Assembly: GCF_000731315.1 (NCBI RefSeq)
Contig: NZ_HG938353.1
Coordinates: forward strand, 2,914,001 to 2,978,000
Direction: 5' to 3'
DNA: 64,000 bases
Source of the DNA: Neorhizobium galegae bv. orientalis str. HAMBI 540
GTDB lineage: Bacteria; Pseudomonadota; Alphaproteobacteria; Rhizobiales; Rhizobiaceae
Shown here one piece after another: positions 26,713 to 35,725 of the stretch (positions within the stretch are counted from its first letter, which is position 1; each line of letters starts with the position of its first letter). The notes beneath the pieces are model-generated. The model made no database searches, was not told the DNA's origin, and saw nothing but the letters and a program-made list of their open reading frames with translations. The position numbers were made by a program, and so were the translations under genes.

Positions 26713-27599
26713 GCACGATTGCCGAGACTGCTCCTCGAAGCCAGGCCCGTCGCCGTGTGCGCATCGACGGATGGCGGTGGGGCGGACGCATCTTCCTCGC
26801 GTTCATGCTGCTTTACACCGCGTTGCCGATGATCTGGATGCTGATCACCTCGATCAAGTCCGGCTTCGCAGCTATGCAATTCCCGCCGCAATGGTGGCCT
26901 GACCAACCGACCCTTGCCAGCTACGAAAAGCTCCTCGACCCGCAAAACAGCGTAGGCCAGGACTTCCTTCGTTTCTTCTGGAACAGCCTTTTCGTCTCCA
27001 CGACCACGACTATCCTCTCGGTGATCGTGGCAGTTCCTGCGGCCTATGCGTTTTCGCGCTTCACCTTCCCGGGCCGGAACTTTCTGTTCTTCGCCGTCCT
27101 GCTTCGCAACATGTTCCCGGCGGTGATCTTTCTCGTGCCGCTCTTCATCCTGATGCGCGCAATCGGGCTGGTGAACACGCATGGGTCGCTCATTCTTACC
27201 TACCTCACATTCGGCCTGCCGCTGGCAATCTGGCTCCTCAAGGGCTTCTACGACAATATCCCTGTGCAGCTCGAGCAGGCCGCACGCATCGACGGGGCAA
27301 CGCGGTTCCAGGCCTTTGTCCTGATCGTGATGCCGCTCTCGACGCCGGGCATCATCGCCACGGCGATCTACTCCTTCATCGGTTCGTGGAACGAGTACAT
27401 CTACGCCTACACATTCCTCTCCAAAAACGAGCAGTTGACACTGCCGGTCGGCATCCAGCGCTTCTTCTCAGAAAATACCACGGACTTTCCGGGCCTGATG
27501 GCGGCGAGCTTCATGATGAGCGTGCCCGTCGTGGTCCTGTTCCTCCTCCTCCAACGATACTTCGTACGCGCCCTCACGGAAGGCGCAGTCAAGCACTAG
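26709..27599 (+). CDS. CUT1 ABC permease, MalG-like
   Basis: 296 residues. MalG-type topology with LLYTALPMIWMLITSIKSG, SLFVSTTTTILSVIVAVPAAYAFSRF, EAA loop QLEQAARIDGATRFQAFVLIVMPLSTPGI and the usual end LLLQRYFVRALTEGAVKH. Translationally coupled to the MalF-like gene by the ATGA overlap. The ATPase gene follows within 11 bases. Confidence 0.93.
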   Translation: MSTIAETAPRSQARRRVRIDGWRWGGRIFLAFMLLYTALPMIWMLITSIKSGFAAMQFPPQWWPDQPTLASYEKLLDPQNSVGQDFLRFFWNSLFVSTTTTILSVIVAVPAAYAFSRFTFPGRNFLFFAVLLRNMFPAVIFLVPLFILMRAIGLVNTHGSLILTYLTFGLPLAIWLLKGFYDNIPVQLEQAARIDGATRFQAFVLIVMPLSTPGIIATAIYSFIGSWNEYIYAYTFLSKNEQLTLPVGIQRFFSENTTDFPGLMAASFMMSVPVVVLFLLLQRYFVRALTEGAVKH

Positions 27600-27609
27600 G
27601 GAGTTGCCG

Positions 27610-28707
27610 GTGGCCCACGTGGTCCTCAATGATCTCGTCAAGACCTATGGCAGCTTCAAAGCTGTCAACAATGTTTCGCTGACGGTCAACGACGGCGAAT
27701 TCGTTGCGCTCGTCGGCCCTTCGGGCTGCGGCAAGACAACCACGCTCAATCTTGTGGCGGGGCTCATCCCCATTACATCTGGCGACATCGTCATCGGCGA
27801 CCGGGTGGTCAATGACCTCGACCCCAAGGACCGGGACATCGCAATGGTGTTCCAGAACTACGCGCTCTATCCGCAGAAATCGGTCTACAAAAACCTGGCG
27901 TTCCCGCTGCAGATGCGCAAACTGCCAAGGGACGAGATCGACAAGAAGGTCAGGGAAGCAGCGCGAGTGCTCGACATGACGCAGCTGCTCGAGCGCAAGC
28001 CACGCGAACTTTCGGGCGGGCAACAGCAGCGCGTGGCGCTCGGCCGTGCCCTCGTCCGCGATCCGGCGGTATTCCTGATGGATGAACCGCTCTCCAACCT
28101 TGACGCAAAGCTGCGCGTGCAGATGCGATCGGAGATCAAGCGTTTCCACCAGGACCTCAAGGCAACGATCATCTATGTGACGCACGACCAGCTCGAAGCC
28201 GTGACCATGGCGGACAGAATGGCGGTGATGAACGGCGGCTACCTGCAGCAATACGCTTCACCGGCGCAGGTCTTTGCACATCCGGTGAACATGTTCGTCG
28301 CCAGCTTCGTCGGCAGCCCGGCGATGAGCCTTGTTCCGCTGGAAGCATCAACGGCGAGCGGCGACACTGTGTTGACCAGCGCAGAGGGCTGGCGCCTCGA
28401 ACTCTCACCACACAACGCCCGGAAGGTCGCGACGGCAACCACCAAGAAAGTCGTGCTCGGCGCACGTCACTCGACGATCAAGCTGCACAAGAGTGCGGTG
28501 CCAGGAACCGTTCCTGCCAAGGCCTACACGGTGGAGCCGACCGGAGACGTCACCTTCGTACAGGCGTTCCTGTCTGGCGCCATCGTCAACGTCAGCGTGC
28601 CGCCGACCATTGCCGTCGCGCCCGACGAACCGATCTGGCTCGAGTTCGACCAGGAGCGGATGCATCTGTTCGACGGCGAAACAGAAATGGCCCTCACCGC
28701 CAACTGA
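27610..28707 (+). CDS. CUT1 ABC ATPase, UgpC/MalK-like
   Basis: 365 residues. Walker A GPSGCGKTT, signature LSGGQQQR, Walker B VFLMDEPLSNLDAKLR, H-loop YVTHDQLEA, then a C-terminal TOBE/OB domain (about 240-365) ending in EFDQERMHLFDGETEMAL, typical of MalK/UgpC. GTG 27610 is favoured by GGGAG seven bases upstream; TTG 27604 is also open. The importer is complete: binding protein, two permeases and ATPase. Confidence 0.93.
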   Translation: MAHVVLNDLVKTYGSFKAVNNVSLTVNDGEFVALVGPSGCGKTTTLNLVAGLIPITSGDIVIGDRVVNDLDPKDRDIAMVFQNYALYPQKSVYKNLAFPLQMRKLPRDEIDKKVREAARVLDMTQLLERKPRELSGGQQQRVALGRALVRDPAVFLMDEPLSNLDAKLRVQMRSEIKRFHQDLKATIIYVTHDQLEAVTMADRMAVMNGGYLQQYASPAQVFAHPVNMFVASFVGSPAMSLVPLEASTASGDTVLTSAEGWRLELSPHNARKVATATTKKVVLGARHSTIKLHKSAVPGTVPAKAYTVEPTGDVTFVQAFLSGAIVNVSVPPTIAVAPDEPIWLEFDQERMHLFDGETEMALTAN

Positions 28708-28739
28708 GACAGGCCAGATACGTGTGAAACAGGGTGTAA

Positions 28740-29903
28740 ATGACCACGAATCTTAAAATCACCGCTATCAAGCCCTATCCGGTATGGATCGGAATACGCA
28801 ACCAGATGCTCGTTAAGGTCGAGACCGACAGCGGCATCTTCGGATGGGGCGAGAGCGGCTTGAGCGGTCGCGAGAAGGCCGTGGCCGGTGCGATCGAGCA
28901 CTATCGCGAGTTTCTCATCGGCCGCGACCCCATGCAGATTGGTCGGATCTGGCAAGAAGTTTATCGCAGCCAATATTTCGAAGGCGGGCGCGTTCTGCAG
29001 GCGGCGATTTCCGCCATCGACATTGCCCTTCACGACATCAAAGGCAAGGCGCTGGGGGTGCCGGTTTACGAACTGCTGGGCGGCAAGCAGCGCGACCGCA
29101 TTCCTACCTTCGCTTCGACCGGTGACGAGGCCGAGGGCGATATTGCCATCGAACGAGCCCGCGAACTACGCGCGCAGGGGTGGCAGGCGATCCGTTTCTT
29201 CCCTATCGGGCAAAATAACAAGGACATTTTTGAGCCCCGCGAGTCGATCGGCGCTACCGCGAGTATGCTAAACAAGGCGCGAGAAGCGCTTGGCGATGAC
29301 GTCGTCCTCGGCGTCGACTATCACCATCGGCTGTCGGTGGCAGAGGCGGCGAGCTTCTGCAACAAACTCGGCCGTGGCGTGCTTGATTTCCTCGAGGAGC
29401 CAATACGAGACGAGACACCGGAGGCCTACGAATCCCTCCGCACGATGACCGACATCCCGTTCGCCATCGGCGAGGAATTTGCCAGCAAATGGCAGTTCCT
29501 GCCCTACATCGAGCGCGGCATCCATCAGTTCAACCGGCTCGATGTTTGCAATGTGGGCGGGCTCACCGAAGCGATGAAGGTCGCTGGTTGGAGCGAGGCG
29601 CACTATGTGGACCTGATGCCGCACAATCCCCTCGGCCCAGTCTGCACGGCCGCGACCATCCATCTCGCCGCCGCGGTGCCGAATTTCGCTTGGCTCGAGA
29701 CCAGGGCGCCCGAAGCAAAGCTGGGCTTCGATAATTCCGATTTCTTCCCCGAGCAACCACGGCTCGTCGGCCCTGAATATCCGGTCAGCGATCTGCCGGG
29801 GCTCGGCGTCGAGGTCAACGAAGAGGCGGTCAAGGCGGAAAGCTTTCGTTTCTGGGAAGCGCCTCACCTGACGCGCCGCGACGGTTCTGTCACAAACTGG
29901 TAG
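28740..29903 (+). CDS. Enolase-superfamily acid-sugar dehydratase-like enzyme D
   Basis: 387 residues. Capping domain with ISAIDIALHDIKGKALGVPVYELLGG; metal ligands Asp (LGVDYHHRLS), Glu (FLEEPIRDET) and Glu (AIGEEFASKW), and His in LMPHNPLGPV, resembling D-galactonate dehydratase. The KxK position of the family reads AIRFFP, so the usual catalytic lysines are an Arg and a Phe, which may alter chemistry or stereospecificity. It is encoded with the importer on the plus strand, separate from A-C, and followed 21 bases later by the RraA-like gene. Confidence 0.88.
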   Translation: MTTNLKITAIKPYPVWIGIRNQMLVKVETDSGIFGWGESGLSGREKAVAGAIEHYREFLIGRDPMQIGRIWQEVYRSQYFEGGRVLQAAISAIDIALHDIKGKALGVPVYELLGGKQRDRIPTFASTGDEAEGDIAIERARELRAQGWQAIRFFPIGQNNKDIFEPRESIGATASMLNKAREALGDDVVLGVDYHHRLSVAEAASFCNKLGRGVLDFLEEPIRDETPEAYESLRTMTDIPFAIGEEFASKWQFLPYIERGIHQFNRLDVCNVGGLTEAMKVAGWSEAHYVDLMPHNPLGPVCTAATIHLAAAVPNFAWLETRAPEAKLGFDNSDFFPEQPRLVGPEYPVSDLPGLGVEVNEEAVKAESFRFWEAPHLTRRDGSVTNW

Positions 29904-29924
29904 TTTCATCCACCGGAGCCTAAA

Positions 29925-30671
29925 ATGACGCATACACCCAACATTACGCGACCGCCCAAAGAGCTGATCGACGCACTGAAGGAAATCGGCGCCGCGACGG
30001 TTTCCGGCACGCTTGGCCACATGGGCTTCCGCAATCCGCACATGGTCGGCCCCGTGCCGCAGAATCGCGGGAAGTCGATCGTCGGGCCGGCCCTGACGCT
30101 TCAATTCATGCCGCAGCGGCCGGATCTCTTCACCGAGGGAGAGTATGCCGATCCGGAGACGCAGTTGCACCGCCACGTGCTCTATCACGCGCAGGAGGGC
30201 GATGTGGTTGTGGTCGATGCGCGTGGCGATATGAGTTCGGGCGTCTTCGGCGATATGATGTCGACCTATTTCAAAGGCAGAGGCGGCGCTGGCATCGTCA
30301 TCGACGGGTGCATGCGCGATCGGCCCAATGTCGAGAAGCTAGATCTCCCCCTTTGGCTGCGCGGCTGGACGCCCAACTACCATGTCCAGACCAGCATCTA
30401 CCCCAATGCCGTCAACGTTCCGATTGCCTGCGGCGGCGTCACGGTCATTCCCGGCGACATCATCATCGCCGACGACGACGGGGTGGTGGTGCTTCCAGTC
30501 GCAATGGCCTCCAAGGTAATCGAAGAGTCGCAAAAGCATCACGATTGGGAGGAGTTCTCGCGGGTGAAGCTCATGGAGGGTGGGTCGTTGCAGCGCTACT
30601 ATCCGCTGCATGACGATGCCCGCGGAGAGTACGAAGAGTGGCGCAAAACAAACCGCTTGGGAACAACTTAG
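29925..30671 (+). CDS. RraA-family protein, probable 2-keto-acid (HMG-type) aldolase
   Basis: 248 residues, RraA/4-hydroxy-4-methyl-2-oxoglutarate aldolase fold. Seen: GAATVSGTLGHMG, GDVVVVDARGDMSSGVFGDMMSTYFKGRGGAGIVIDGCMRD (the GxG, Asp and RD motifs that bind metal and pyruvate enolate in the aldolases), GDIIIADDDGVVVLP. It carries longer ends than E. coli RraA (161 residues), fitting the aldolase branch rather than the RNase E inhibitor. Next to a dehydratase and an importer, it could split the 2-keto-3-deoxy acid to pyruvate and an aldehyde; this is inference. Confidence 0.85.
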   Translation: MTHTPNITRPPKELIDALKEIGAATVSGTLGHMGFRNPHMVGPVPQNRGKSIVGPALTLQFMPQRPDLFTEGEYADPETQLHRHVLYHAQEGDVVVVDARGDMSSGVFGDMMSTYFKGRGGAGIVIDGCMRDRPNVEKLDLPLWLRGWTPNYHVQTSIYPNAVNVPIACGGVTVIPGDIIIADDDGVVVLPVAMASKVIEESQKHHDWEEFSRVKLMEGGSLQRYYPLHDDARGEYEEWRKTNRLGTT

Positions 30672-30674
30672 CCA

Positions 30675-30861
30675 ATGGATTACCCTAGGCTGGCGGCGAA
30701 CCTGCCACTCGACAGCGCAGATACCTTGTCCGACTTCATGAACTCGGTCGGAATGGTGCCCGACAAGGATACACTGCATTGAGTTCACCACCGACTTCAT
30801 TGCAGGGTTAGTGCGGGCCGCAAATGTCGAGAAATGCACCCGAAGGGTGCTCTCCCCATGA
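30675..30861 (+). pseudogene. Possible relic of a solute-binding protein C-terminus, frameshifted
   Basis: A 35-codon frame (MDYPRLAANLPLDS.. to DKDTLH) is followed, one base out of frame, by EFTTDFIAGLVRAANVEK. Together these resemble the end of NMT1/SsuA-type binding proteins (..FM..VGMIP....EFTTDFI.). The match is weak and by eye. It stands directly after the RraA-family gene with no other gene nearby. Confidence 0.35.
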
Positions 30862-31014
30862 TCAACAGGCTGCCAACTCAATTCGAGACGAGCCGGAATG
30901 AATGCGCCGGGGTCGACCATTGTAAAAGCGAACATTTAGCATTGGTTTAGCGGCCACCGAAGTGGTATTCAATGGGTTGTGGCTGCCCCATGCGCCGGCA
31001 GCAGAAGGATTTTC

Positions 31015-31131
31015 ATGAAATACCGCCCACTCCACGACCCGGCCGTCATCCGGCCGGCCGAAGGCGTTCTCGAGTATGAGGGCGGGATCATCATTCACGA
31101 TATCGTCAGGGAAAGCCGGAAGGCGAAGTGA
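31015..31131 (+). CDS. Possible 38-residue protein
   Basis: ATG with AGAAGGA upstream, then MKYRPLHDPAVIRPAEGVLEY to a charged end RESRKAK. Codon use fits the GC-rich genome. No family recognised; it may be a true small protein or a gene fragment in the otherwise empty 30.9-31.4 kb stretch, where nothing else was seen. Confidence 0.35.
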   Translation: MKYRPLHDPAVIRPAEGVLEYEGGIIIHDIVRESRKAK

Positions 31132-31384
31132 TCGCCGTTGAACCCGGCTTGCGCGGCGAAAGCGGCAAGCTGGCCGCGGGGCTAGGGTCAAGAAAAGACG
31201 GACCGCGTCGAGGACGACCTGAACGCCACCCGTGCGCCAGTGGAAAAAGGGATCGTTTCCCGGGCGATGGCGCTGCCTTACTGCCGGTATGACCGGAATG
31301 GGATACGGAGAGTAGTGCCTGAATTTCGCGGTCGGTGCGACCGGGAAGCGGACCCGCAACATCCAAAGGGAAATACCAATCGCC

Positions 31385-31771
31385 ATGCAAAACAGCAGCA
31401 AGATTTCTATTGCCCAGCGTTTCGACGGCTACCAACCCAGCAAGACTGTTCTTGTGTGGGCATGCTTCATCACGGTGATCGCCACGATCGTCGTCGGGTT
31501 CAACTGGGGCGGCTGGGTGACGGGCGGCTCATCGCGCGCGTCCGCTGTCACGGCGGGCGATATGGCTCGGGGCGAACTTGCCTCCGCCATCTGCGTCCAA
31601 CGGTTCAATGCGGCACCGGATGCTGCGGCAAAACGGGCCGAACTCAAGGCCATCCCCGACAGCTACAGGAAGCGCCAGTTCGTCGAAGCTGGTGGCTGGG
31701 CCGCGATGCCGGGACAGATCTCTGCTGACAGCCGCGTTGCCGAAAGCTGCAGCACCGCCCTGTCCGTCTAA
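31385..31771 (+). CDS. Hypothetical single-pass membrane protein
   Basis: 128 residues. One membrane segment at about 22-42 (VLVWACFITVIATIVVGF), a GGWVTGG hinge, then a soluble part with two cysteines (ASAICVQRF and VAESCSTAL) that could form a disulfide in the periplasm. A conserved hypothetical type seen in rhizobia; no function can be assigned. AAAGGG lies about 14 bases before the ATG, a loose spacing. A 55-codon gene follows on the same strand. Confidence 0.75.
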   Translation: MQNSSKISIAQRFDGYQPSKTVLVWACFITVIATIVVGFNWGGWVTGGSSRASAVTAGDMARGELASAICVQRFNAAPDAAAKRAELKAIPDSYRKRQFVEAGGWAAMPGQISADSRVAESCSTALSV

Positions 31772-31847
31772 CCGTCTCGGAGAGATCGCTTTGGCTCGTC
31801 CCGCATTGGGACGCTCCTCCCCTATCTGGAAAACAGGAGAATACACC

Positions 31848-32015
31848 ATGATCCGTTTCGAAAAAAAAGCAGCTGCAGACCCCTTGCCACAGGATGTCGA
31901 TGGAAACCGCTTTGATGATATCCGGGACGCCGCGGCGGAAGGACACAAAAAATCCGCCACCGACGCTGCACGTCGCCGTGTACCGCCGGCAAAGGAAGAT
32001 GATCGCCTTATCTGA
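31848..32015 (+). CDS. Small hydrophilic protein, 55 residues
   Basis: MIRFEKKAAADPLPQDVDGNRF.. with a strong SD (CAGGAG, 7 bases before the ATG). Charged throughout, with no cysteines or membrane segment. It lies 76 bases after the membrane-protein gene and converges on the GH130 gene. Function unknown. Confidence 0.6.
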   Translation: MIRFEKKAAADPLPQDVDGNRFDDIRDAAAEGHKKSATDAARRRVPPAKEDDRLI

Positions 32016-32091
32016 GTCCATCTATCCCCCGTTCTGAGACGCGGGATGAAGTACAAATATCGCTCCACAGGCAATGTGGGGCGAAATTGCC

Positions 32092-33390
32092 TCAGCCATC
32101 GAGTGTTTTCAGGAGATCTGAAATCTTGATCGAGGAGAAATTCGAGAACGTGTCGCAGATTGCATAAGGCAGGATGATGTGGCCGTTGTGGCGCATCGCG
32201 CCGCAGGTATAGACAACGTTCGGCACATAGCCTTCTCGCTCCGACGGTTCCGGCCGCACCAGCGGCTCTCGCGATCGCGCCAGGACTTTGGACGGATCGT
32301 TTTTATCGAGAAGCGCTGCGCCGATGGCATATTTGCGAACAGCGCCGACGCCATGTGTCAGCAACAGCCATCCTTCGTCGAGCTCAATGGGGGACCCGCA
32401 ATTTCCCATCTGAACGAATTCCCAAGGAAACTTCGGACCTAGGATCAACTGCCCGCCATTCCAGGTGTAGAGATCGTCGGAATAGATCAGATAGAGGTTC
32501 TCGCTATCCTGCCGGCCAATCATCGCGTACCGGCCATCGATCTTGCGCGGAAACAGGCCCATCCCTTTGTTCCTAGCCACGGTGCCGGCAAGGGGGCCCA
32601 TGCGAAAAGTCAGGAAATCCTTGGTCTCCAGCAGTTCCGAGCGGATCCCCGTGCCGTTATAGGCAGTGTAGGTCGCGTAGAATGTCTTCTTTCCATTATC
32701 CTCGAACTCGACAAACCGCGCATCCTCGATCCCGTTGGACTGAGCAGGCGTGATCGGGAAGATGACCCGCTCGCTGATGGATTGCTGCGGATCGAAGCTG
32801 ACGTCGACCTGTTCGCCTGCAGGCACGGACGTGCGTGCCGTGACCAGTGGCGTCGAAGCGAGCCGCACCGTCGGATCGATATCCACGCTGCCATCGGCCG
32901 CAATCACGCCGGTACGGAATGTCAGGGACGACACGTGCCCTTCTCCGACGGCGCGCAAGCTCAGAACGAAGCGTCGGCTCCCCTTGTCCAGACCGGACTG
33001 ATCCGGATGGGAGACAATACTGGGATTGAACAACGCAGACGCTTCGAAGGAATATTCGTTGAGAAAATACGCTCCGACGAGCTGGCGCTGAGTTTTGGTG
33101 AAGTTGGCATGAGGCGCGAATGCATCTTCCATTTCTGCGGCGCGGCTTTCGAACGTCGCAAGCAGGTTGCGGTGGCGGCCGTCGAAATTTTCCAGAACGT
33201 CCGCGAGGAGGATCTCCGCCGTCTCCAGATCAAGCGCCAGAACGCGGTCGACGATATGATTTGCTCGCGTCTTGTCGGTGGGATTGAGGTCCCGCGGTTC
33301 GGTTGCAGGCTTGAACGGTCGCACCACGACGCGCGAGGAGTCGGGGCGCAGGAAGAGAGCCTGACGGTTCAGAAAAGTGGCTTGTGACAA
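32092..33390 (-). CDS. GH130-type mannosyl phosphorylase-like protein
   Basis: 432 residues, five-bladed beta-propeller of family GH130 after a roughly 100-residue helical N-terminal part. Family segments: ALFNPSIVSHPDQ, NGIEDARFVEF, GKKTFYATYTAYNG, NKGMGLFPRKIDGRYAMIGR, GNCGSPIELDEGWLLLTHG and VRKYAIGAALLD. GH130 enzymes phosphorolyse or hydrolyse beta-mannosides. Start is TTG 33390 with GAGG upstream; no ATG is close. Last gene of an operon with a glycosyltransferase and a phosphomannose isomerase, which supports mannose as the sugar. Confidence 0.88.
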   Translation of the reverse strand: MSQATFLNRQALFLRPDSSRVVVRPFKPATEPRDLNPTDKTRANHIVDRVLALDLETAEILLADVLENFDGRHRNLLATFESRAAEMEDAFAPHANFTKTQRQLVGAYFLNEYSFEASALFNPSIVSHPDQSGLDKGSRRFVLSLRAVGEGHVSSLTFRTGVIAADGSVDIDPTVRLASTPLVTARTSVPAGEQVDVSFDPQQSISERVIFPITPAQSNGIEDARFVEFEDNGKKTFYATYTAYNGTGIRSELLETKDFLTFRMGPLAGTVARNKGMGLFPRKIDGRYAMIGRQDSENLYLIYSDDLYTWNGGQLILGPKFPWEFVQMGNCGSPIELDEGWLLLTHGVGAVRKYAIGAALLDKNDPSKVLARSREPLVRPEPSEREGYVPNVVYTCGAMRHNGHIILPYAICDTFSNFSSIKISDLLKTLDG

Positions 33391-33424
33391 AGGAACCTCA
33401 ATTGATCTGATTGGCTTGGGGCGC

Positions 33425-35725
33425 TCATGCGCGCAGCGCGCGAAGAGGAGCTAGTTTTGCCGGCTGGTCGCTGATGCGGGCGAATCTGCGGGTCTCGATG
33501 AGGCCCAGAAGATAGGAGACTACGGATTCTCCGCCTCGGTTCTCGTTGACGCGCAGACGATGCAGTCCATCACGGCAACTGCCAGTGTCAGTGTCGACGA
33601 GGGTCAGTGCTAGATCGTTGCTGCCGAGAAACCAGGCAAATGCAGCAGTGGCTTCATTTTTCCACTCCATGCTTTGATCCGCGCGCCAAGCAGCAAGGCA
33701 GGCGGAAATCGTCGCCGTGGCCTCCAGCGGCTGCTGATCGAATTCCTGAGGCGGCTTGCGTATATCGCTGAAACCATCGGTTCCAATCGGTCGGAAATGG
33801 CCCGCGGGCGCAGTCTGCTTCGTTATCAGCCAACGCAAGGTCCGCATCCCGGCAACCACATAGGCAGATGTTTCACTGGCAAGGCCCGTGAGGATCAGTG
33901 CCTGGGGCAGGCGAGCATTGTCGTAGGAAAGGCCTTCCTCGAACCAGACCCAGTCCTCCGTTTCCACACGAGCAAGGATATCCACAAGGCGGTCTGCGAG
34001 AAGACGCCGCATCCGCTTGGCGACGAGATCCTCTCCCTTTGCGGCACAATAGCCATCCAGCCCTATGAGCGTGAAGGCCCAGGCGCGCGGTGAGCTAAAC
34101 ATCTCGACCGTCGGCAGAGCTTCGGCGAACAGGGCAGCCGCCCAACTCCGACGGGATGCGTTGGCATCGCTACGAGCGCACTCTCCCAAAGCCCAGAGCG
34201 TGCGGCCATGACTGTCCTCTGAGCCCTTGTCCTCGAGCCATCTCCGGTCGAAGCTCATGAAATTGCGAAAGTGCTTTTTGTCGGGATTCCAAGCATGCTG
34301 CACGAATGAGGCGAAACGCGTCGTTAACGGCTCCGGCAGGAGCTTCTCCCCCGATGAGTTGAGAGTGACTGCCAGAACGAGAGCGCGCGCATTGTCATCG
34401 ACACAATAACCATGTGAGCGATCCGGTACGGAATGCACGGCATGCTGGAACAGGCCGGTATCGTCGCACATCGAAAGAAGATAGGCGAGTTCCGGCTCAG
34501 GCGCGGCGGGAAGCTTATGCACCGAGGCATTTCCGCCCGACAGAACTGCGTTGGGTCGAGATCTTCGCGGGGCAGCATCATCGAATAGCGAGATATACCG
34601 CTCTGCGGTTCTTTGCCATGTCATCGACCGGCTACTTGCATAAGCCCGCACGCGCATGGCTTTCCGCCGGGCATTGTCGGTGAGCAACGTCGCGATTTCT
34701 GTGCCGATTGTCTCTGCATCGCTGAAAGGAACGAGGATCCCGCGTCCGTCCGCCAGAAGTTCGCGCGCGTGCCAATAGGGCGTCGACACGACCGCCTTCC
34801 CCAGGCCAAAACTATAAGCCAGAGTGCCCGACGTCATCTGCGCTTCATTCAGATAGGGGGTGGCGTAGACGTCGCACATGGAAATGAAGTCCAGAAGCGT
34901 TGCCTGATCGACGAACTGATCGAGGAAGACCACGTGTTTCTCAATGCCGAGATCCAGCGCCCGGGCAATCAGGCGTTCACGATATGCCTCCCCCTCGTTG
35001 CGGACGAGGTTGGGATGGGTCGCGCCGAGCACCACATAAACGGCATCGGGCTGGCTCTTCAGGATCAGCGGCATTGCGTCGATCATGACCTCGATGCCCT
35101 TGTTGGGCGACAGTAGCCCGAAGGTCAGGATGACGGAGCGGCCCTCGAACTCGAGCTTGGTCTTTGCCAGGTCGGGTTCGCAAAAGGCGATGTCCGGAAT
35201 CCCATGAGGGATCACCTCGATCTTTTCCGCCGGGATGCCATACACCTCACGCAACAGCGCCCTGCCCTTTTCGGCCATCACCACGACTTTCGCAGATGTG
35301 TCGACGATCTGCGCGAGAACGCGGCGTTGAGCCGGACTGGGTTGCGCGAGCACAGTGTGCAGCGTGGTCACGATCGGCATCTCCAGCCGCGAAAGCAGCG
35401 CGAGGATATGGCCTCCTGCCTCGCCCCCGAAAATGCCGAACTCATGCTGAAGGCAGACGACATCGAACCGACCGGCATTCAGAGCTTCCGCCGCACGGAT
35501 ATAGTCTTCGAGACTTTCGTCGGGGATCTGAAGCCAGACGCTGGCCGGATAATCATAGGCGTGACCGTGATCCGTCATTGCGACGATTGCGGTCTTCACA
35601 CCGGCAGGTGATGTCGAAATGGCCTGCTGCAGGTCGGTCGTGAAGGTTGCGATGCCGCAGCGGCGAGGCAGTGAGTTGCCGATAAGAGCGATGTTCTTGA
35701 GATAAGTATTCTTGAAGCTGGTCAT
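33425..35725 (-). CDS. Two-part GT4 glycosyltransferase, 766 residues
   Basis: Residues about 10-380 are a GT-B fold of family GT4: LPRRCGIATFTTDL, LQHEFGIFGGEAGG, VIPHGIPDIAF, ILTFGLLSPNKGIEVMIDAMP and the nucleotide-sugar loop YLNEAQMTSGTLAYSFGLGKAVVST. Residues about 425-750 form a helical domain of the (alpha/alpha)6 kind, with HGYCVDDNARALVLAV and SYDNARLPQALILTG. The second half resembles carbohydrate-active helical barrels but has no assigned activity. The start overlaps the phosphomannose isomerase stop (ATGA, 35722-35725), so the two are coupled. GDP-mannose is the likely donor by context. Confidence 0.88.
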   Translation of the reverse strand: MTSFKNTYLKNIALIGNSLPRRCGIATFTTDLQQAISTSPAGVKTAIVAMTDHGHAYDYPASVWLQIPDESLEDYIRAAEALNAGRFDVVCLQHEFGIFGGEAGGHILALLSRLEMPIVTTLHTVLAQPSPAQRRVLAQIVDTSAKVVVMAEKGRALLREVYGIPAEKIEVIPHGIPDIAFCEPDLAKTKLEFEGRSVILTFGLLSPNKGIEVMIDAMPLILKSQPDAVYVVLGATHPNLVRNEGEAYRERLIARALDLGIEKHVVFLDQFVDQATLLDFISMCDVYATPYLNEAQMTSGTLAYSFGLGKAVVSTPYWHARELLADGRGILVPFSDAETIGTEIATLLTDNARRKAMRVRAYASSRSMTWQRTAERYISLFDDAAPRRSRPNAVLSGGNASVHKLPAAPEPELAYLLSMCDDTGLFQHAVHSVPDRSHGYCVDDNARALVLAVTLNSSGEKLLPEPLTTRFASFVQHAWNPDKKHFRNFMSFDRRWLEDKGSEDSHGRTLWALGECARSDANASRRSWAAALFAEALPTVEMFSSPRAWAFTLIGLDGYCAAKGEDLVAKRMRRLLADRLVDILARVETEDWVWFEEGLSYDNARLPQALILTGLASETSAYVVAGMRTLRWLITKQTAPAGHFRPIGTDGFSDIRKPPQEFDQQPLEATATISACLAAWRADQSMEWKNEATAAFAWFLGSNDLALTLVDTDTGSCRDGLHRLRVNENRGGESVVSYLLGLIETRRFARISDQPAKLAPLRALRA

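Noticed and set aside
29925..30671. RraA as RNase E inhibitor
   Set aside because: Longer than RraA, aldolase-type residues kept, and metabolic context; inhibitor role not supported.
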